From the NCBI RefSeq assembly GCF_004137685.1, contig NZ_QYBB01000021.1:27998-91997 (forward strand): DNA of 64,000 bases, written 5' to 3'. Shown piece after piece: positions 7,735-16,743 of the stretch (position 1 is the first letter of the stretch; every line of letters begins with the position of its first letter). The DNA comes from Lichenibacterium minor (GTDB lineage: Bacteria > Pseudomonadota > Alphaproteobacteria > Rhizobiales > Beijerinckiaceae). The position numbers and the translations under genes are program-made. The notes below the pieces were generated by a model. It saw nothing but the letters and a program-made list of their open reading frames with translations, was not told where the DNA came from and made no database searches.

Positions 7735-8937
7735 ATGTTGACCGGTTTCGATGTCGGCGGGACGCCGATCGCGCCGCCGCCCTTCCCCCCGGCCCGCAGG
7801 GCCGAGCTTCCTTCCCAAGCCCGCAGGGCCGAGCCGTCCCCCCGCCGGGCGCAACCCTTGTCGCTGGACGACGTGCTGGCGAACCGGCGCCGCGGCCGCG
7901 GCGCGGTGTCGAACCCCGCCGGGCGCTTCGAAACCGAGGAGCGCATCGCCGAGCCGCAGGACGAGGCTTCGGCGCCGGATCCGGCGAGCTTCGTCACCAG
8001 CGTCACGGTCGAGCGGCCCAAGACCGTCATCACCCGGAACGACTCGCCCGACATCTCCTTCGACCGCTCGATCAACCCCTACCGGGGCTGCGAACACGGC
8101 TGCGTGTACTGCTTCGCGCGGCCCACCCACGCCTTCGTGGGCCTGTCGCCGGGGCTCGACTTCGAAACCAGGCTCTTCGCCAAGGAAGGCGCGGCGGGGC
8201 GGCTCGAGCGCGAGCTGGCGGCCTCGAACTACAAGCCGCGCACGATCGCGATCGGCACCAACACCGACCCCTACCAGCCGATCGAGCGGGAACGGAAGGT
8301 GATGCGCTCCATCCTCGAAGTGCTCCACCGCTGCGACCACCCGATCGGCATCATCACGAAATCCGCGCTGGTGGCGCGCGACATCGACCTGCTGGCGCCG
8401 ATGGCGGCGAAGGGGCTGGTCAAGGTGGCGGTGTCGGTGACGACGCTCGACCCCGAGCTCGCCCGCCTCATGGAGCCCCGCGCCCCCGCGCCGCGCAAGC
8501 GCCTCGACGCGATCCGGCGCCTGAGCGAGGCCGGCATCCCCGTGACGGTGATGACCGCGCCGATGATCCCGGCCGTCAACGACCACGAGATGGAGGCCAT
8601 CCTGCAGGCGGCGCGGCAGGCCGGCGCCGTCGAGGCGGGCTACGTGGTGCTGCGGCTGCCCCTGGAAGTGCGCGACCTGTTCCGGGATTGGCTGCTGGCG
8701 CATTTCCCCGACAAGCTGCGCCACGTGATGGGCCTCGTGCAGTCGATGCGCGAAGGCCAGGACTACGACGCGACCTGGGGCAAGCGCATGACGGGGACGG
8801 GCCCCTACGCCTGGATGCTGGGCCGGCGCTTCGAGATCGCCGCCGCCAAGCTCGGCTTCCCGAAGACCCGCGCCAAGCTGCGCAACGACCTGTTCCGCGC
8901 CCCCACCCCGCACGGGGAACAGCTCAGCCTGTTCTGA
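7735..8937 (+). CDS. Radical SAM protein, SplB-related (PA0069 family)
   Basis: 400 residues, start ATG 7735. The radical SAM cluster motif is CEHGCVYC (Cys 119, 123, 126), in the context YRGCEHGCVYCFARPTHAF typical of the family related to spore photoproduct lyase. Downstream are the IGTNTDPYQPIE and ITKSALVARDIDLL barrel segments. The Pro/Arg-rich N-terminus (1-60) is a flexible leader containing a 15-base unit repeated 27 bases apart (ARRAE twice). Family members are annotated as DNA-repair or unknown radical SAM enzymes. The SOS-type promoter just upstream supports a role in damage response; the actual lesion or substrate is not known. Confidence 0.9.
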   Translation: MLTGFDVGGTPIAPPPFPPARRAELPSQARRAEPSPRRAQPLSLDDVLANRRRGRGAVSNPAGRFETEERIAEPQDEASAPDPASFVTSVTVERPKTVITRNDSPDISFDRSINPYRGCEHGCVYCFARPTHAFVGLSPGLDFETRLFAKEGAAGRLERELAASNYKPRTIAIGTNTDPYQPIERERKVMRSILEVLHRCDHPIGIITKSALVARDIDLLAPMAAKGLVKVAVSVTTLDPELARLMEPRAPAPRKRLDAIRRLSEAGIPVTVMTAPMIPAVNDHEMEAILQAARQAGAVEAGYVVLRLPLEVRDLFRDWLLAHFPDKLRHVMGLVQSMREGQDYDATWGKRMTGTGPYAWMLGRRFEIAAAKLGFPKTRAKLRNDLFRAPTPHGEQLSLF

Positions 8938-8998
8938 CGTCCCCCCGCGGCTGGCGCGCCCGTCAGGCCGGCGGGGGCGGGCCCGCGCGCCATCCCGC

Positions 8999-10555
8999 TC
9001 AGCCTTCCGGCGGGCGCACGCGCTTCGGACGCGAAGGCAGCGTCATGGCCTCGACGCGCAGCAGAGTGTCGAGCTCGGCCGGGGTCAGCAGCCCTTCCTC
9101 CAGCACCAGTTCGGCGACGCCGCGGTTCTCCGCCAGCGCACGCCGGGCGATGCGCGACGAGGCCTCGTAGCCGAGCGCCGGCCCGAGCGCCGTGACGATG
9201 CCGATCGACCCCTGCACCAGCGCTTCGCAGCGGGCGCGGTCGGCCTCGATGCCGGCCACGCAGCGCACCGTCAGCGTGTCGATGGCCGCCGTCAGCATCT
9301 TGATGGAGTTGAGGACGCAATAGCCGATGGTGGGCTCGAAGGCGTTGAGCTGGAGCTGGCCGCCCTCGGCGCACATGGTGACGGTGAGGTCGTGACCGAT
9401 CACCAGGAAGGCCACCTGGTTGACCACCTCGGGGATCACCGGGTTCACTTTCCCGGGCATAATCGACGACCCCGCCTGCACGGGCGGCAGGCGGATCTCG
9501 GCGAAGCCCGTGCGCGGGCCGGAGGACAGCAGCCGGAGGTCGTTGCAGATCTTCGACAGCTTCACGGCGATGCGCTTCAGCAGCCCCGAGAAGAGCACGA
9601 AGGCCCCCATGTCCGAGGTGGCCTCGATGAGGTTCGTGGCCAGCACCATCGGCTGGCCGCTCGAGCGCGCCAGCTCCTCGACGGCGAGGGCGGCGTAGCG
9701 CGGGTCGGCGTTGATGCCGGTGCCGATGGCGGTGGCGCCGAGGTTGACCTCGCGGAACAGGGCCGACAGGTCGCCGAGCCGCGCCACGTCCTCCTTGATC
9801 GTCACCGCGAAGGCGTCGAACTCCTGGCCGAGCGTCATCGGCACGGCGTCCTGGAGCTGGGTGCGGCCCATCTTCACGATGTCGGCGAAGTCGACCGCCT
9901 TGGTGCGGAACGCGAAGCTGAGGTCGCCGAGCGCCCGCACCAGGGGCGCCGTCGCCAGGATGATGGCGAGCCGCAGCGCCGTCGGATAGGCGTCGTTGGT
10001 CGACTGCGCCATGTTGACGTCGTCGTTGGGATGGAGCGCCGCGTAGTCGCCGCGCGTGCGCCCCATCAGCTCCAGCGCCACGTTGGCGATGACCTCGTTG
10101 GCGTTCATGTTGGTCGAGGTGCCGGCGCCGCCCTGCACGGCGTCGACCACGAACTGGTCGTGGAAGCGGTTCTCCTCGGCGATCAGCCGGCAGGCCTCGT
10201 CGATATGCGCGGCCTTCTCGTCGTCGAGCAGGTGGAGGCGCCGGTTGGCGCGGGCCGCCGCCTGCTTGACCAGCGCCAGGGCGCGGACGAAATCCGGGAA
10301 GTGCCCCACCGGCACGCCCGTGATGGGGAAGTTCTCGACCGCCCGCTTGGTGTGGATGCCCCAATAGGCTTCGGCCGGCACGTCGGATTCGCCGAGCAGG
10401 TCGTGCTCGCGGCGGGTCGCGACCGCCTTCAGGGCGATCGACTGCGTCGTGGCGACCTGGAGGGTGGCGGCCGCGTCCTCGGGCGGTGGAGGGAGGGGGC
10501 CGACGGCGTCGGACTGGATCAAGGCTGTCGCTCCGGCGGGAAGGGTCGCGGCCAT
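8999..10555 (-). CDS. aspA: Aspartate ammonia-lyase
   Basis: 518 residues of the fumarase/aspartase superfamily. The C-terminal third of the core has the signature GSSIMPGKVNPVIPE on the catalytic loop. STNMNANEVIANVALELMG, AQSTNDAYPTAL and GRTQLQDAVPMTLGQEF match aspartase rather than fumarase C. It deaminates L-aspartate to fumarate and ammonia. The core starts near HDLLGESDVPAEAYWGIHT; the roughly 45 residues before it are unusual for AspA (about 470 aa), so the true start could be an in-frame codon downstream of 10555. It lies 112 bases after glgA, separated by a strong hairpin. Confidence 0.9.
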   Translation of the reverse strand: MAATLPAGATALIQSDAVGPLPPPPEDAAATLQVATTQSIALKAVATRREHDLLGESDVPAEAYWGIHTKRAVENFPITGVPVGHFPDFVRALALVKQAAARANRRLHLLDDEKAAHIDEACRLIAEENRFHDQFVVDAVQGGAGTSTNMNANEVIANVALELMGRTRGDYAALHPNDDVNMAQSTNDAYPTALRLAIILATAPLVRALGDLSFAFRTKAVDFADIVKMGRTQLQDAVPMTLGQEFDAFAVTIKEDVARLGDLSALFREVNLGATAIGTGINADPRYAALAVEELARSSGQPMVLATNLIEATSDMGAFVLFSGLLKRIAVKLSKICNDLRLLSSGPRTGFAEIRLPPVQAGSSIMPGKVNPVIPEVVNQVAFLVIGHDLTVTMCAEGGQLQLNAFEPTIGYCVLNSIKMLTAAIDTLTVRCVAGIEADRARCEALVQGSIGIVTALGPALGYEASSRIARRALAENRGVAELVLEEGLLTPAELDTLLRVEAMTLPSRPKRVRPPEG

Positions 10556-10620
10556 CCTGGTCCAAACCGGCGCGAGAGCAAGCCCGAGGGCCCCGGCCCG
10601 GACGTCGCCCCACCTTCCGG

Positions 10621-10661
10621 GGCGTCGCCGCGGGCACGCCCCCGGGTCCGGCGGCGACGCC
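10621..10661 (-). terminator. Hairpin downstream of glgA
   Basis: 11-bp perfect stem GGCGTCGCCGC / GCGGCGACGCC with a 19-base loop, beginning 7 bases after the glgA stop (10668). It separates glgA from aspA on the same strand. No T-run follows. Confidence 0.5.
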
Positions 10662-10667
10662 CGCCGC

Positions 10668-11906
10668 TCAGGGCTTCGCGCGCGCCGCGTGCCGTTCCAG
10701 GACCTTGCCGTACATCTCCAGCGTTTGTTCGGCGATGGCGTCCCACGAGAAATGCGCCTCGACGCGCTTGCGCCCGGCCGCGCCGAACCGTTCGCGCAGC
10801 GCGGGATCGGCGGCGAGCCGGTTCACCGCGGCGGCGAGGTCGGACGCGAAGCCGGCCGGGTCCGCGGGATCGAAGGTCCCGGGCGCCAGGCCGGGGTCGA
10901 CCAGCAGGCCGGTCTCCTCCGGCACCACCACCTCGGGGATGCCGCCGACGCTGGTGGCCACCACGGCGGTGTTGCAGGCCATGGCCTCGAGGTTGATGAT
11001 GCCGAAGGGCTCGTAGACCGAGGGGCAGCAGAACACGGCCGCGTGGCTGTAAAGCTGGATGATGTCGGCGCGGGGCAGCATTTCGCGCACCCAGATCACG
11101 CCGGGACGCTCGGCCGCCGCCTTTTCGACGCCGTCCGCCATCTCGCGCGCGATCTCGGGGGTGTCGGGCGCGCCGGCGCAGAGCACGATCTGCAGCGACG
11201 GATCGATCTCGGGGATGGCGTTGACGAGGTGGATGATGCCCTTCTGGCGGGTGATGCGGCCGACGAAGAGCAGGAACGGGCGGGACGGGTCGATGCCGCA
11301 GCGGGTCAGCACGTCCGTGCCCGCGACGGAGCGGTATTCGTCGAGGTCGATGCCGTTGTGGATGACATGAACCCGCTCGGGGTCGACGTCGAACAGGCGC
11401 AGCACGTCGGCCTTGGTTTCGCGCGACACCGCCACGATGCCGTCCGCTTCCTCGATCGCGGTGCGCTCCATCCAGGCCGACAGGTGGTAGCCGTTGCCGA
11501 GCTGCTCGACCTTCCAGGGCCGCAGCGGCTCCAGCGAATGGATGGTGAGGACGTTGGGGATGCCCCACAGATTGGCGGCGATGACCCCGCCCATGTCGGT
11601 GTACCAGGTGTGGCAATGGACGAGGTCGGCGTCGAGCGTGTCCTTGGCCATGGCGAGGGAGCGCGCGAAGGCGTCCACGGCGCCGACGAAGCGCGGGTCG
11701 GTGCCGCGCTTGGTTTCGTCCCACTGCGGGTAGCCCCGCACCGTCAGCCGGCCGTCCGTGCTCGACTGGTCGCCGAAGCAGCGCATCTCGACGTCGACCG
11801 TCTTGGCCAGGGCCGCCGCCAGGTATTCCACATGGACGCCGGCGCCCCCGTACACGTAGGGCGGATATTCCTTCGACAGGAACGCGACTTTCTTCGGAGC
11901 CGGCAT
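10668..11906 (-). CDS. glgA: Glycogen synthase (ADP-glucose), actinobacterial-type GlgA/GlgM
   Basis: 412-residue GT-B glycosyltransferase. The N-terminal KEYPPYVYGGAGVHVEYLA motif is the nucleotide-sugar loop of glycogen synthases. GRITRQKGIIHLVNA and PSVYEPFGIINLEAM (the E-x7-E motif) form the C-terminal donor domain. The length and motifs fit the Corynebacterium-type GlgA group, some of which are maltose-1-phosphate synthases (GlgM), rather than the longer E. coli-type GT5 enzyme. Start ATG 11906. No other glg or GlgE genes are in the window, so whether it makes glycogen or maltose-1-phosphate stays open. Confidence 0.88.
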   Translation of the reverse strand: MPAPKKVAFLSKEYPPYVYGGAGVHVEYLAAALAKTVDVEMRCFGDQSSTDGRLTVRGYPQWDETKRGTDPRFVGAVDAFARSLAMAKDTLDADLVHCHTWYTDMGGVIAANLWGIPNVLTIHSLEPLRPWKVEQLGNGYHLSAWMERTAIEEADGIVAVSRETKADVLRLFDVDPERVHVIHNGIDLDEYRSVAGTDVLTRCGIDPSRPFLLFVGRITRQKGIIHLVNAIPEIDPSLQIVLCAGAPDTPEIAREMADGVEKAAAERPGVIWVREMLPRADIIQLYSHAAVFCCPSVYEPFGIINLEAMACNTAVVATSVGGIPEVVVPEETGLLVDPGLAPGTFDPADPAGFASDLAAAVNRLAADPALRERFGAAGRKRVEAHFSWDAIAEQTLEMYGKVLERHAARAKP

Positions 11907-11983
11907 GGGATCGCCTTCGGTCGAATCGGTTGGCCGCCATCCTAAGCAGGATCGCGGCGGAAACCCATGCAATCCTGCTCCGC

Positions 11984-12000
11984 CCCGCTTCGAAAGCGGG
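11984..12000 (-). terminator. Hairpin downstream of the ABC exporter gene
   Basis: CCCGCTT / AAGCGGG, 7-bp stem with a 3-base loop, 14 bases past the exporter stop at 12015. Short stem, no T-run. Confidence 0.4.
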
Positions 12001-12014
12001 CGATGCGCGCCGCC

Positions 12015-13835
12015 CTATTCCGCCGCGGCGGCGGACGACGACGCCCGCGGCCCCTGCGCGTCGAACTGCAGCCGGGCCAGGCGGGCGTAGAGGCCGTCGC
12101 GCGCCAGCAGCGACCCGTGGGTGCCCTCCTCCACGATGGCGCCGCCCTGCATCACCAGGATGCGGTCGGCCGTCACCACGGTGGCGAGGCGGTGGGCGAT
12201 CACCAGCGTCGTGCGGCCGCGCATCACCTCGTCGAGCGCGCGCTGCACCAGCGTCTCGCTTTCGGCGTCGAGCGCGCTCGTGGCCTCGTCGAGCAGCAGG
12301 ATCGGCGCGTCCTTCAGGATGGCGCGCGCGATGGCGAGGCGCTGGCGCTGGCCGCCCGACAGGGTCGTGCCGCGCTCGCCCACGAGCGTTTCGACGCCGT
12401 CCGGCATGGCCGAAACGAAGTCCCAGGCGGCGGCGCGCTCGGCGGCGGCGCGCACCTCCTCGTCGCTGGCCCCGGGCCGGCCGAAGCGGATGTTGTCGGC
12501 CACCGAGGCGGAGAAGATCGCCGGGTCCTGCGGCACCAGCGCGATGCGGGCCCGCACGGCGGCGGGATCCGCGTCGCGCAGGTCCACGCCGTCGACGAGG
12601 ACGCGGCCGTCGGTCGGGTCGTAGAAGCGCGTCAGCAGTTGGAACAGCGTCGACTTGCCCGCGCCCGACGGCCCCACGATGGCGACCCGCTCGCCCGGCC
12701 GCACCGCGAAGGACAGGTCGCTCACCACGGCGTCGCGGTCCCGCGTGGGATAGCGGAAGCCGACGCGCTCGAAGGCGATGGAGCCGCGCGCCGGCCGCGG
12801 GAGCGGGGCGGGGACGGCGGGCGCCGCGATGGCGGGCGCGATGGCCAGGATCTCGCTGAGCCGCCCGGCGGCGCCGGCCGCAGCCGAAATCTCGTTCACC
12901 ACCTCGCTGAGCTGGCCCAGCGCGCTGGCGCCGAACACGGCGTAGAGCACGAACTGCGACAGCAGCCCGCCCGACATGCGGCCGGCGATGACCTCGTGGG
13001 CGCCGAACCACAGCACGCCGACGACGCTGCCGAAGGCGAGAAAGATCGCCACCACGGTCAGCAGCGCCCGCGCGCGGGACGCCAGGGCGGACGCCCGGTA
13101 GGAGCCCTCCACGGCGCGGTCGAAACGCGCGGTCGAGACGCCCTCGGCGCCGAAGGCCTGGACGGTGCGCATGGCGCCGAGGTTCTCGGTGGCGAACGAC
13201 ATGGCGTCGGCCAGGCGGTCCTGCGCGGCGCGGGACCGCCGGCGCACCCCGCGGCCGGACAGCACCAGCGGCAGCACGATGACGGGGATGGCCAGCAGCA
13301 CGAAGCCCGACAGCTTCGGGCTCGACTCCACCATCATGGCGACGGCGCCGACGAACAGGAACAGGTTGCGCAGCACCACCGACGCCGAGGAGCCAAAGGT
13401 GGCCTTGAGCTGGGTGGTGTCGGCGGTGAGGCGGGACACGAGCTCGCCCGTCTGCGAGCGGTCGAAGAAGCCGGCGTCGAGCCGGGTGAGGTGGGCGTAG
13501 AGGTCGGAACGCAGGTCGGCGACGATGCGCTCGCCCAGCGTCATCACGAGGTAGTAGCGGGCGCCCGACGCCAGGGCCAGCACCGCCACCACCGCCACCA
13601 TGGCGGAAAAGTAGGCGTTGATGACGCCGGCCCGGTCTTCCGAGAACCCGAAGTCGACGAGGCGGCGCACGGCTTCGGGCACCACGAGGGTGGCGGCGGA
13701 CGCGACCGCGAGGGCCAGAACGCCGAGCGCGATCCGCCCGCGGTAGCGCCGCACGTAGGGCAGCAGCGGCTTCAAGGCCTTGAGCGAGCCGCGCGGCGCC
13801 CGCGCCGCGTCCCCGGTTCCCCTGTTGCGTTTCAT
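12015..13835 (-). CDS. ABC exporter half-transporter, MsbA-like (fused TMD-NBD)
   Basis: 606 residues. An N-terminal six-helix exporter transmembrane domain (about 30-320) is followed by an ATPase domain with Walker A GPSGAGKST, signature LSGGQRQRLAIARAIL, Walker B ILLLDEATSALD and the switch His (VIAHRLATV). It would work as a homodimer in the inner membrane, exporting lipids or hydrophobic compounds as MsbA and related multidrug exporters do. The start ATG 13835 precedes a basic cytoplasmic N-terminus (MKRNRGTGDAARAPRGSLK). It is transcribed alone; the neighbours do not reveal the substrate. Confidence 0.9.
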   Translation of the reverse strand: MKRNRGTGDAARAPRGSLKALKPLLPYVRRYRGRIALGVLALAVASAATLVVPEAVRRLVDFGFSEDRAGVINAYFSAMVAVVAVLALASGARYYLVMTLGERIVADLRSDLYAHLTRLDAGFFDRSQTGELVSRLTADTTQLKATFGSSASVVLRNLFLFVGAVAMMVESSPKLSGFVLLAIPVIVLPLVLSGRGVRRRSRAAQDRLADAMSFATENLGAMRTVQAFGAEGVSTARFDRAVEGSYRASALASRARALLTVVAIFLAFGSVVGVLWFGAHEVIAGRMSGGLLSQFVLYAVFGASALGQLSEVVNEISAAAGAAGRLSEILAIAPAIAAPAVPAPLPRPARGSIAFERVGFRYPTRDRDAVVSDLSFAVRPGERVAIVGPSGAGKSTLFQLLTRFYDPTDGRVLVDGVDLRDADPAAVRARIALVPQDPAIFSASVADNIRFGRPGASDEEVRAAAERAAAWDFVSAMPDGVETLVGERGTTLSGGQRQRLAIARAILKDAPILLLDEATSALDAESETLVQRALDEVMRGRTTLVIAHRLATVVTADRILVMQGGAIVEEGTHGSLLARDGLYARLARLQFDAQGPRASSSAAAAE

Positions 13836-13997
13836 GCGTCCCCGCTGCGGTTTCGTCCGGCCCGCCGGTCCGGGCGGGCTGGCCTTCGGCGCGCGTCTGG
13901 TTTATAGGCGCGCACCATCTTTTCGTGCATGGCGAATACCACGAGGGCTTCGATCGGGTCCTCACGCCGCCCTGCGTGACGACAACCGAGGACCCCG

Positions 13998-14228
13998 ATG
14001 AAAGACGCGACGCACCCCCACTACCACATGATCAAGGTGGTGATGACCGACGGCACCGACTTCATGACCCGCTCGACGATGGGCTCCGAAGGCGACACGC
14101 TGAACCTCGACATCGACCCCAAGACCCACCCCGCCTGGACCGGCGGCTCCCAGCAGCTGATGGACCGCGGCGGCCGCCTGTCGCGCTTCAACTCGCGCTT
14201 CGCCGGCATCAACTTCGGCAAGAAGTAA
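13998..14228 (+). CDS. rpmE: 50S ribosomal protein L31
   Basis: 76 residues, matching the alphaproteobacterial L31 form (MKDATHPHYHMIKVVMTDGT at the start; HPAWTGG and FNSRFAGINFGKK near the end). There are no cysteines, so this is the zinc-independent (C-minus) type. Start ATG 13998 follows GAGGACCCCG. Single gene with its own terminator directly downstream. Confidence 0.97.
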   Translation: MKDATHPHYHMIKVVMTDGTDFMTRSTMGSEGDTLNLDIDPKTHPAWTGGSQQLMDRGGRLSRFNSRFAGINFGKK

Positions 14229-14239
14229 GGCATCGCTCA

Positions 14240-14262
14240 GTCCCGCCGCAAGGCGGCGGGAC
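14240..14262 (+). terminator. Terminator of rpmE
   Basis: 10-bp perfect stem GTCCCGCCGC / GCGGCGGGAC with a 3-base loop, 11 bases after the rpmE stop. Confidence 0.75.
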
Positions 14263-14336
14263 GATATCGCCCGGCCCCGCCGGACGCTTCCGTCGGCGAC
14301 CCGCCCGGCGGCGCGATCCGCGCCGGGCAGGCCCCG

Positions 14337-15596
14337 TCACGGCTTCGCGGCGGCGCCCTTTTCCGCCTGCGGCGAAGGGGCCGTCGAAGCCGCCCGCCGC
14401 CGCCCGGCGATGACGTCGCGGTAGAGGGCGAGGGTCGCGCCCTCCATCCGTTCCAGCGAGAAATGCTCGGCCACGTGCGCCTGGGCGCGCCGCGCCATGC
14501 CGTCCCGCGCGCTGGCGCCGAGCGCCAAGGCTTCGCCGATGGCCAGGGCCAGGGCGCGGGCGTCGTCGGGCGGCACGCACCAGCCCGTGCGGGCTTCGGC
14601 GGCGACGCGGGGGACCGACAGCACCGTTTCGGGAACGGCGCCGTGGTCCGACACCACCACGGGCGTGCCCATCGCCTGGGCCTCGACGGCGGAGCGCCCG
14701 AAGGCTTCCGGCTTGGTGGACGGCACCGCCACGACGCTGGCGGCGAGAAAGGCGGCCGGCATGTCGGCGACGTGTCCGACGCGCTTCACCACCCCGCGCA
14801 GCCCGGCGTCGTCCACCGCGGCATCGAGTTCCGCCGCATAGCGGTCGCGGCCCTGCGGGTCGCCGGCCAGGATGAAGCTGGTGTCGGCGAGCCCGGCCGC
14901 CTTCAGCAGGCGCGCCGCCTCGATCAGCACGCGGTGGCCCTTCCACGACGTCAGCCGCGCGGCGAGCAGCACCACGCGGTCGCCGACCTCCACGCCCCAA
15001 TCGGAGCGCAGCTTCTGCACCCGCGCCGGCGCCACCGCGGCGGGGGCGAACTGGCGCAGGTCCGTGCCGCGGTGGACCACCTCGACCTGCGGCACCGCCC
15101 AGGGATACAGCGAGGTGACGAGCCCGCGCGTGTAGTCCGAATTGGCGATCACGACGTCGCCCCGCGCCATCACGGAATTGTAGCGCAGCTTCAGCGCGCT
15201 CGTGCCCCCGTAAGCGCCGTGGAAGGTCGTCATGAAGGGCACGCCGGTGAGGCGCGCCGCGCCGAGCGCCACCCAGGCGGGCGCGCGCGAGCGGGCGTGG
15301 ACGACCGCGGGCCGTTCGAGCCGGATCAGCCGCGCCAGCCGCCCGACGTTCCACGCCATGGCGGCGGGGTTCTTGGCGCCGGCGGGAAACGGGATCCAGA
15401 TGCCGCCCCGCGCCTGCAGCTCGCTGACGAGCCGGCCGCCGCGGCTCGCCACCAGGGCCCGGCCGCCGGCCTCCACCAGCGCGCCCGCGATGTCGATGGT
15501 GGTGCGCTCCGCGCCGCCGGCGTCGAGCGAGGGGATGATCTGCAGCACGGTGGCGCCGGCGAGATCCTCGGATCCCTTCGGGGAAGCTTGCGGCAT
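14337..15596 (-). CDS. Glycosyltransferase family 4 protein
   Basis: 419-residue GT-B enzyme. The N-terminal acceptor domain starts TVLQIIPSLDAGGAERTTIDIA, a typical GT4 opening. The donor domain has VVLLAARLTSWKGHRVLIEAA and the E-x7-E region STKPEAFGRSAVEAQAMGTPVV. It transfers a sugar from a nucleotide donor to a lipid or polysaccharide acceptor at the inner membrane face. In related genomes such solitary GT4 genes often serve LPS or exopolysaccharide. The main polysaccharide locus lies 3 kb away, so a link is possible but not shown. It is divergent from the hydrolase at 15654. Confidence 0.88.
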   Translation of the reverse strand: MPQASPKGSEDLAGATVLQIIPSLDAGGAERTTIDIAGALVEAGGRALVASRGGRLVSELQARGGIWIPFPAGAKNPAAMAWNVGRLARLIRLERPAVVHARSRAPAWVALGAARLTGVPFMTTFHGAYGGTSALKLRYNSVMARGDVVIANSDYTRGLVTSLYPWAVPQVEVVHRGTDLRQFAPAAVAPARVQKLRSDWGVEVGDRVVLLAARLTSWKGHRVLIEAARLLKAAGLADTSFILAGDPQGRDRYAAELDAAVDDAGLRGVVKRVGHVADMPAAFLAASVVAVPSTKPEAFGRSAVEAQAMGTPVVVSDHGAVPETVLSVPRVAAEARTGWCVPPDDARALALAIGEALALGASARDGMARRAQAHVAEHFSLERMEGATLALYRDVIAGRRRAASTAPSPQAEKGAAAKP

Positions 15597-15653
15597 CAGG
15601 GCCTACGGTGTTTCGTGCACATGGATGAAGCCTTCCCGATCGGTGCCCTGATT

Positions 15654-16442
15654 ATGCCGCATGACGCCCCGCCGACAATGCTCCCCGTGCGGACGGTTCG
15701 CGGCGAGCGCCGCCTGGCGGTGTCGGCGCGCCCGGCGGCCGACGGGGGGGCGGGGCCCGGCCTGGTGTGGCTCGGGGGGTTCAAGTCCGACCAGACGTCC
15801 GGCAAGGCCGTGGCGCTCGACCACTGGGCGGGCGGGCGGGGCTGCGCCTGCCTGCGCTTCGATTATTCCGGCCACGGGGCCTCGGACGGCCGCTTCGAGG
15901 ACGGCACGATCGGCCTGTGGCTCGACGACGCCCTGGCGGCGATCCGCGCGCTGAGCGCGGGGCCGCAGGTGCTGGTCGGCTCGTCGATGGGGGCGTGGAT
16001 CGCGCTCCTGGCCGCGCGGGCGCTGGCCGGGGCCGGCGAAGCGGACCGCATCGCCGGGCTGGTCCTGGTGGCCCCCGCGGTGGACTTCACGGAAGCGCTG
16101 ATGTGGGAGCGGTTCGGCCCCGAGGTCCGGCGCGAGATCGAGGAGAACGGCCGCTGGATGCGGCCGTCGCCCTACGGCCCCGAACCCTATCCGGTGACGC
16201 GGGCGCTGATCGAGGACGGGCGGGACCACCTGCTGCTCGGCGGCCCGATCCGCTCGCACGGGCCGGTCCACATCCTGCAGGGCATGCGGGACGAGGACGT
16301 GCCGTGGGCCCACGCCATGCGGCTCGTCGAGCACCTCGCCTCCGACCCCGTCAGCATCACCCTGATCAAGGACGGCGACCATCGCCTGTCGCGCGACGAG
16401 GACGTGGCGCGGCTGATCGCGGCGGTGGACCTGCTGGCGTGA
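15654..16442 (+). CDS. Alpha/beta hydrolase
   Basis: 262 residues. The nucleophile elbow is VGSSMGAW (Ser111). FDYSGHGASDG is the typical strand-loop after the oxyanion region. Acid and histidine are supplied by LQGMRDEDVPW and IKDGDHRLS near the C-terminus. It resembles small cytosolic serine hydrolases of the ABHD10/palmitoyl-thioesterase-like group; the substrate is unknown. The start at ATG 15654 is preferred; an in-frame ATG at 15621 would add 11 residues and neither has a clear ribosome-binding site. Confidence 0.85.
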   Translation: MPHDAPPTMLPVRTVRGERRLAVSARPAADGGAGPGLVWLGGFKSDQTSGKAVALDHWAGGRGCACLRFDYSGHGASDGRFEDGTIGLWLDDALAAIRALSAGPQVLVGSSMGAWIALLAARALAGAGEADRIAGLVLVAPAVDFTEALMWERFGPEVRREIEENGRWMRPSPYGPEPYPVTRALIEDGRDHLLLGGPIRSHGPVHILQGMRDEDVPWAHAMRLVEHLASDPVSITLIKDGDHRLSRDEDVARLIAAVDLLA

Positions 16443-16458
16443 GGGACGGGGCGACGCG

Positions 16459-16704
16459 TCAGCCCGCCCCGTACAACAGCTCGACGATGCCCAGCACGGC
16501 GAGGCTCGCCAGCACATAGCAGGCGCCGTCGACCACCAGAGCCTGCCGGCCGCCCGGAGCGGAACCGCGCCGCGGCCGCCCGCCGCCGTTCGGGAGGTCG
16601 CGACCGGCGCCGGAGGGTGCGGTCGCGCGGCCGTCGCCGGCGGGCCCGCACGGCGAGGGGCGGGGCGGCCGCGCCCTCACCGGCCGCCCCGCGACGGGCG
16701 CCAC
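16459..16704 (-). CDS. Possible small membrane protein (81 aa)
   Basis: The last 26 residues (LVVDGACYVLASLAVLGIVELL) form a convincing hydrophobic helix, but the preceding 55 are an Arg/Gly/Pro-rich low-complexity stretch typical of non-coding frames. The real gene, if any, may be shorter. It fills the otherwise empty 300 bases between the hydrolase and the DUF2147 gene. Confidence 0.3.
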   Translation of the reverse strand: MAPVAGRPVRARPPRPSPCGPAGDGRATAPSGAGRDLPNGGGRPRRGSAPGGRQALVVDGACYVLASLAVLGIVELLYGAG

Positions 16705-16743
16705 CCTGGGTGCGGGCGCGGGTCCATCCGTCCGGAAACCGGG

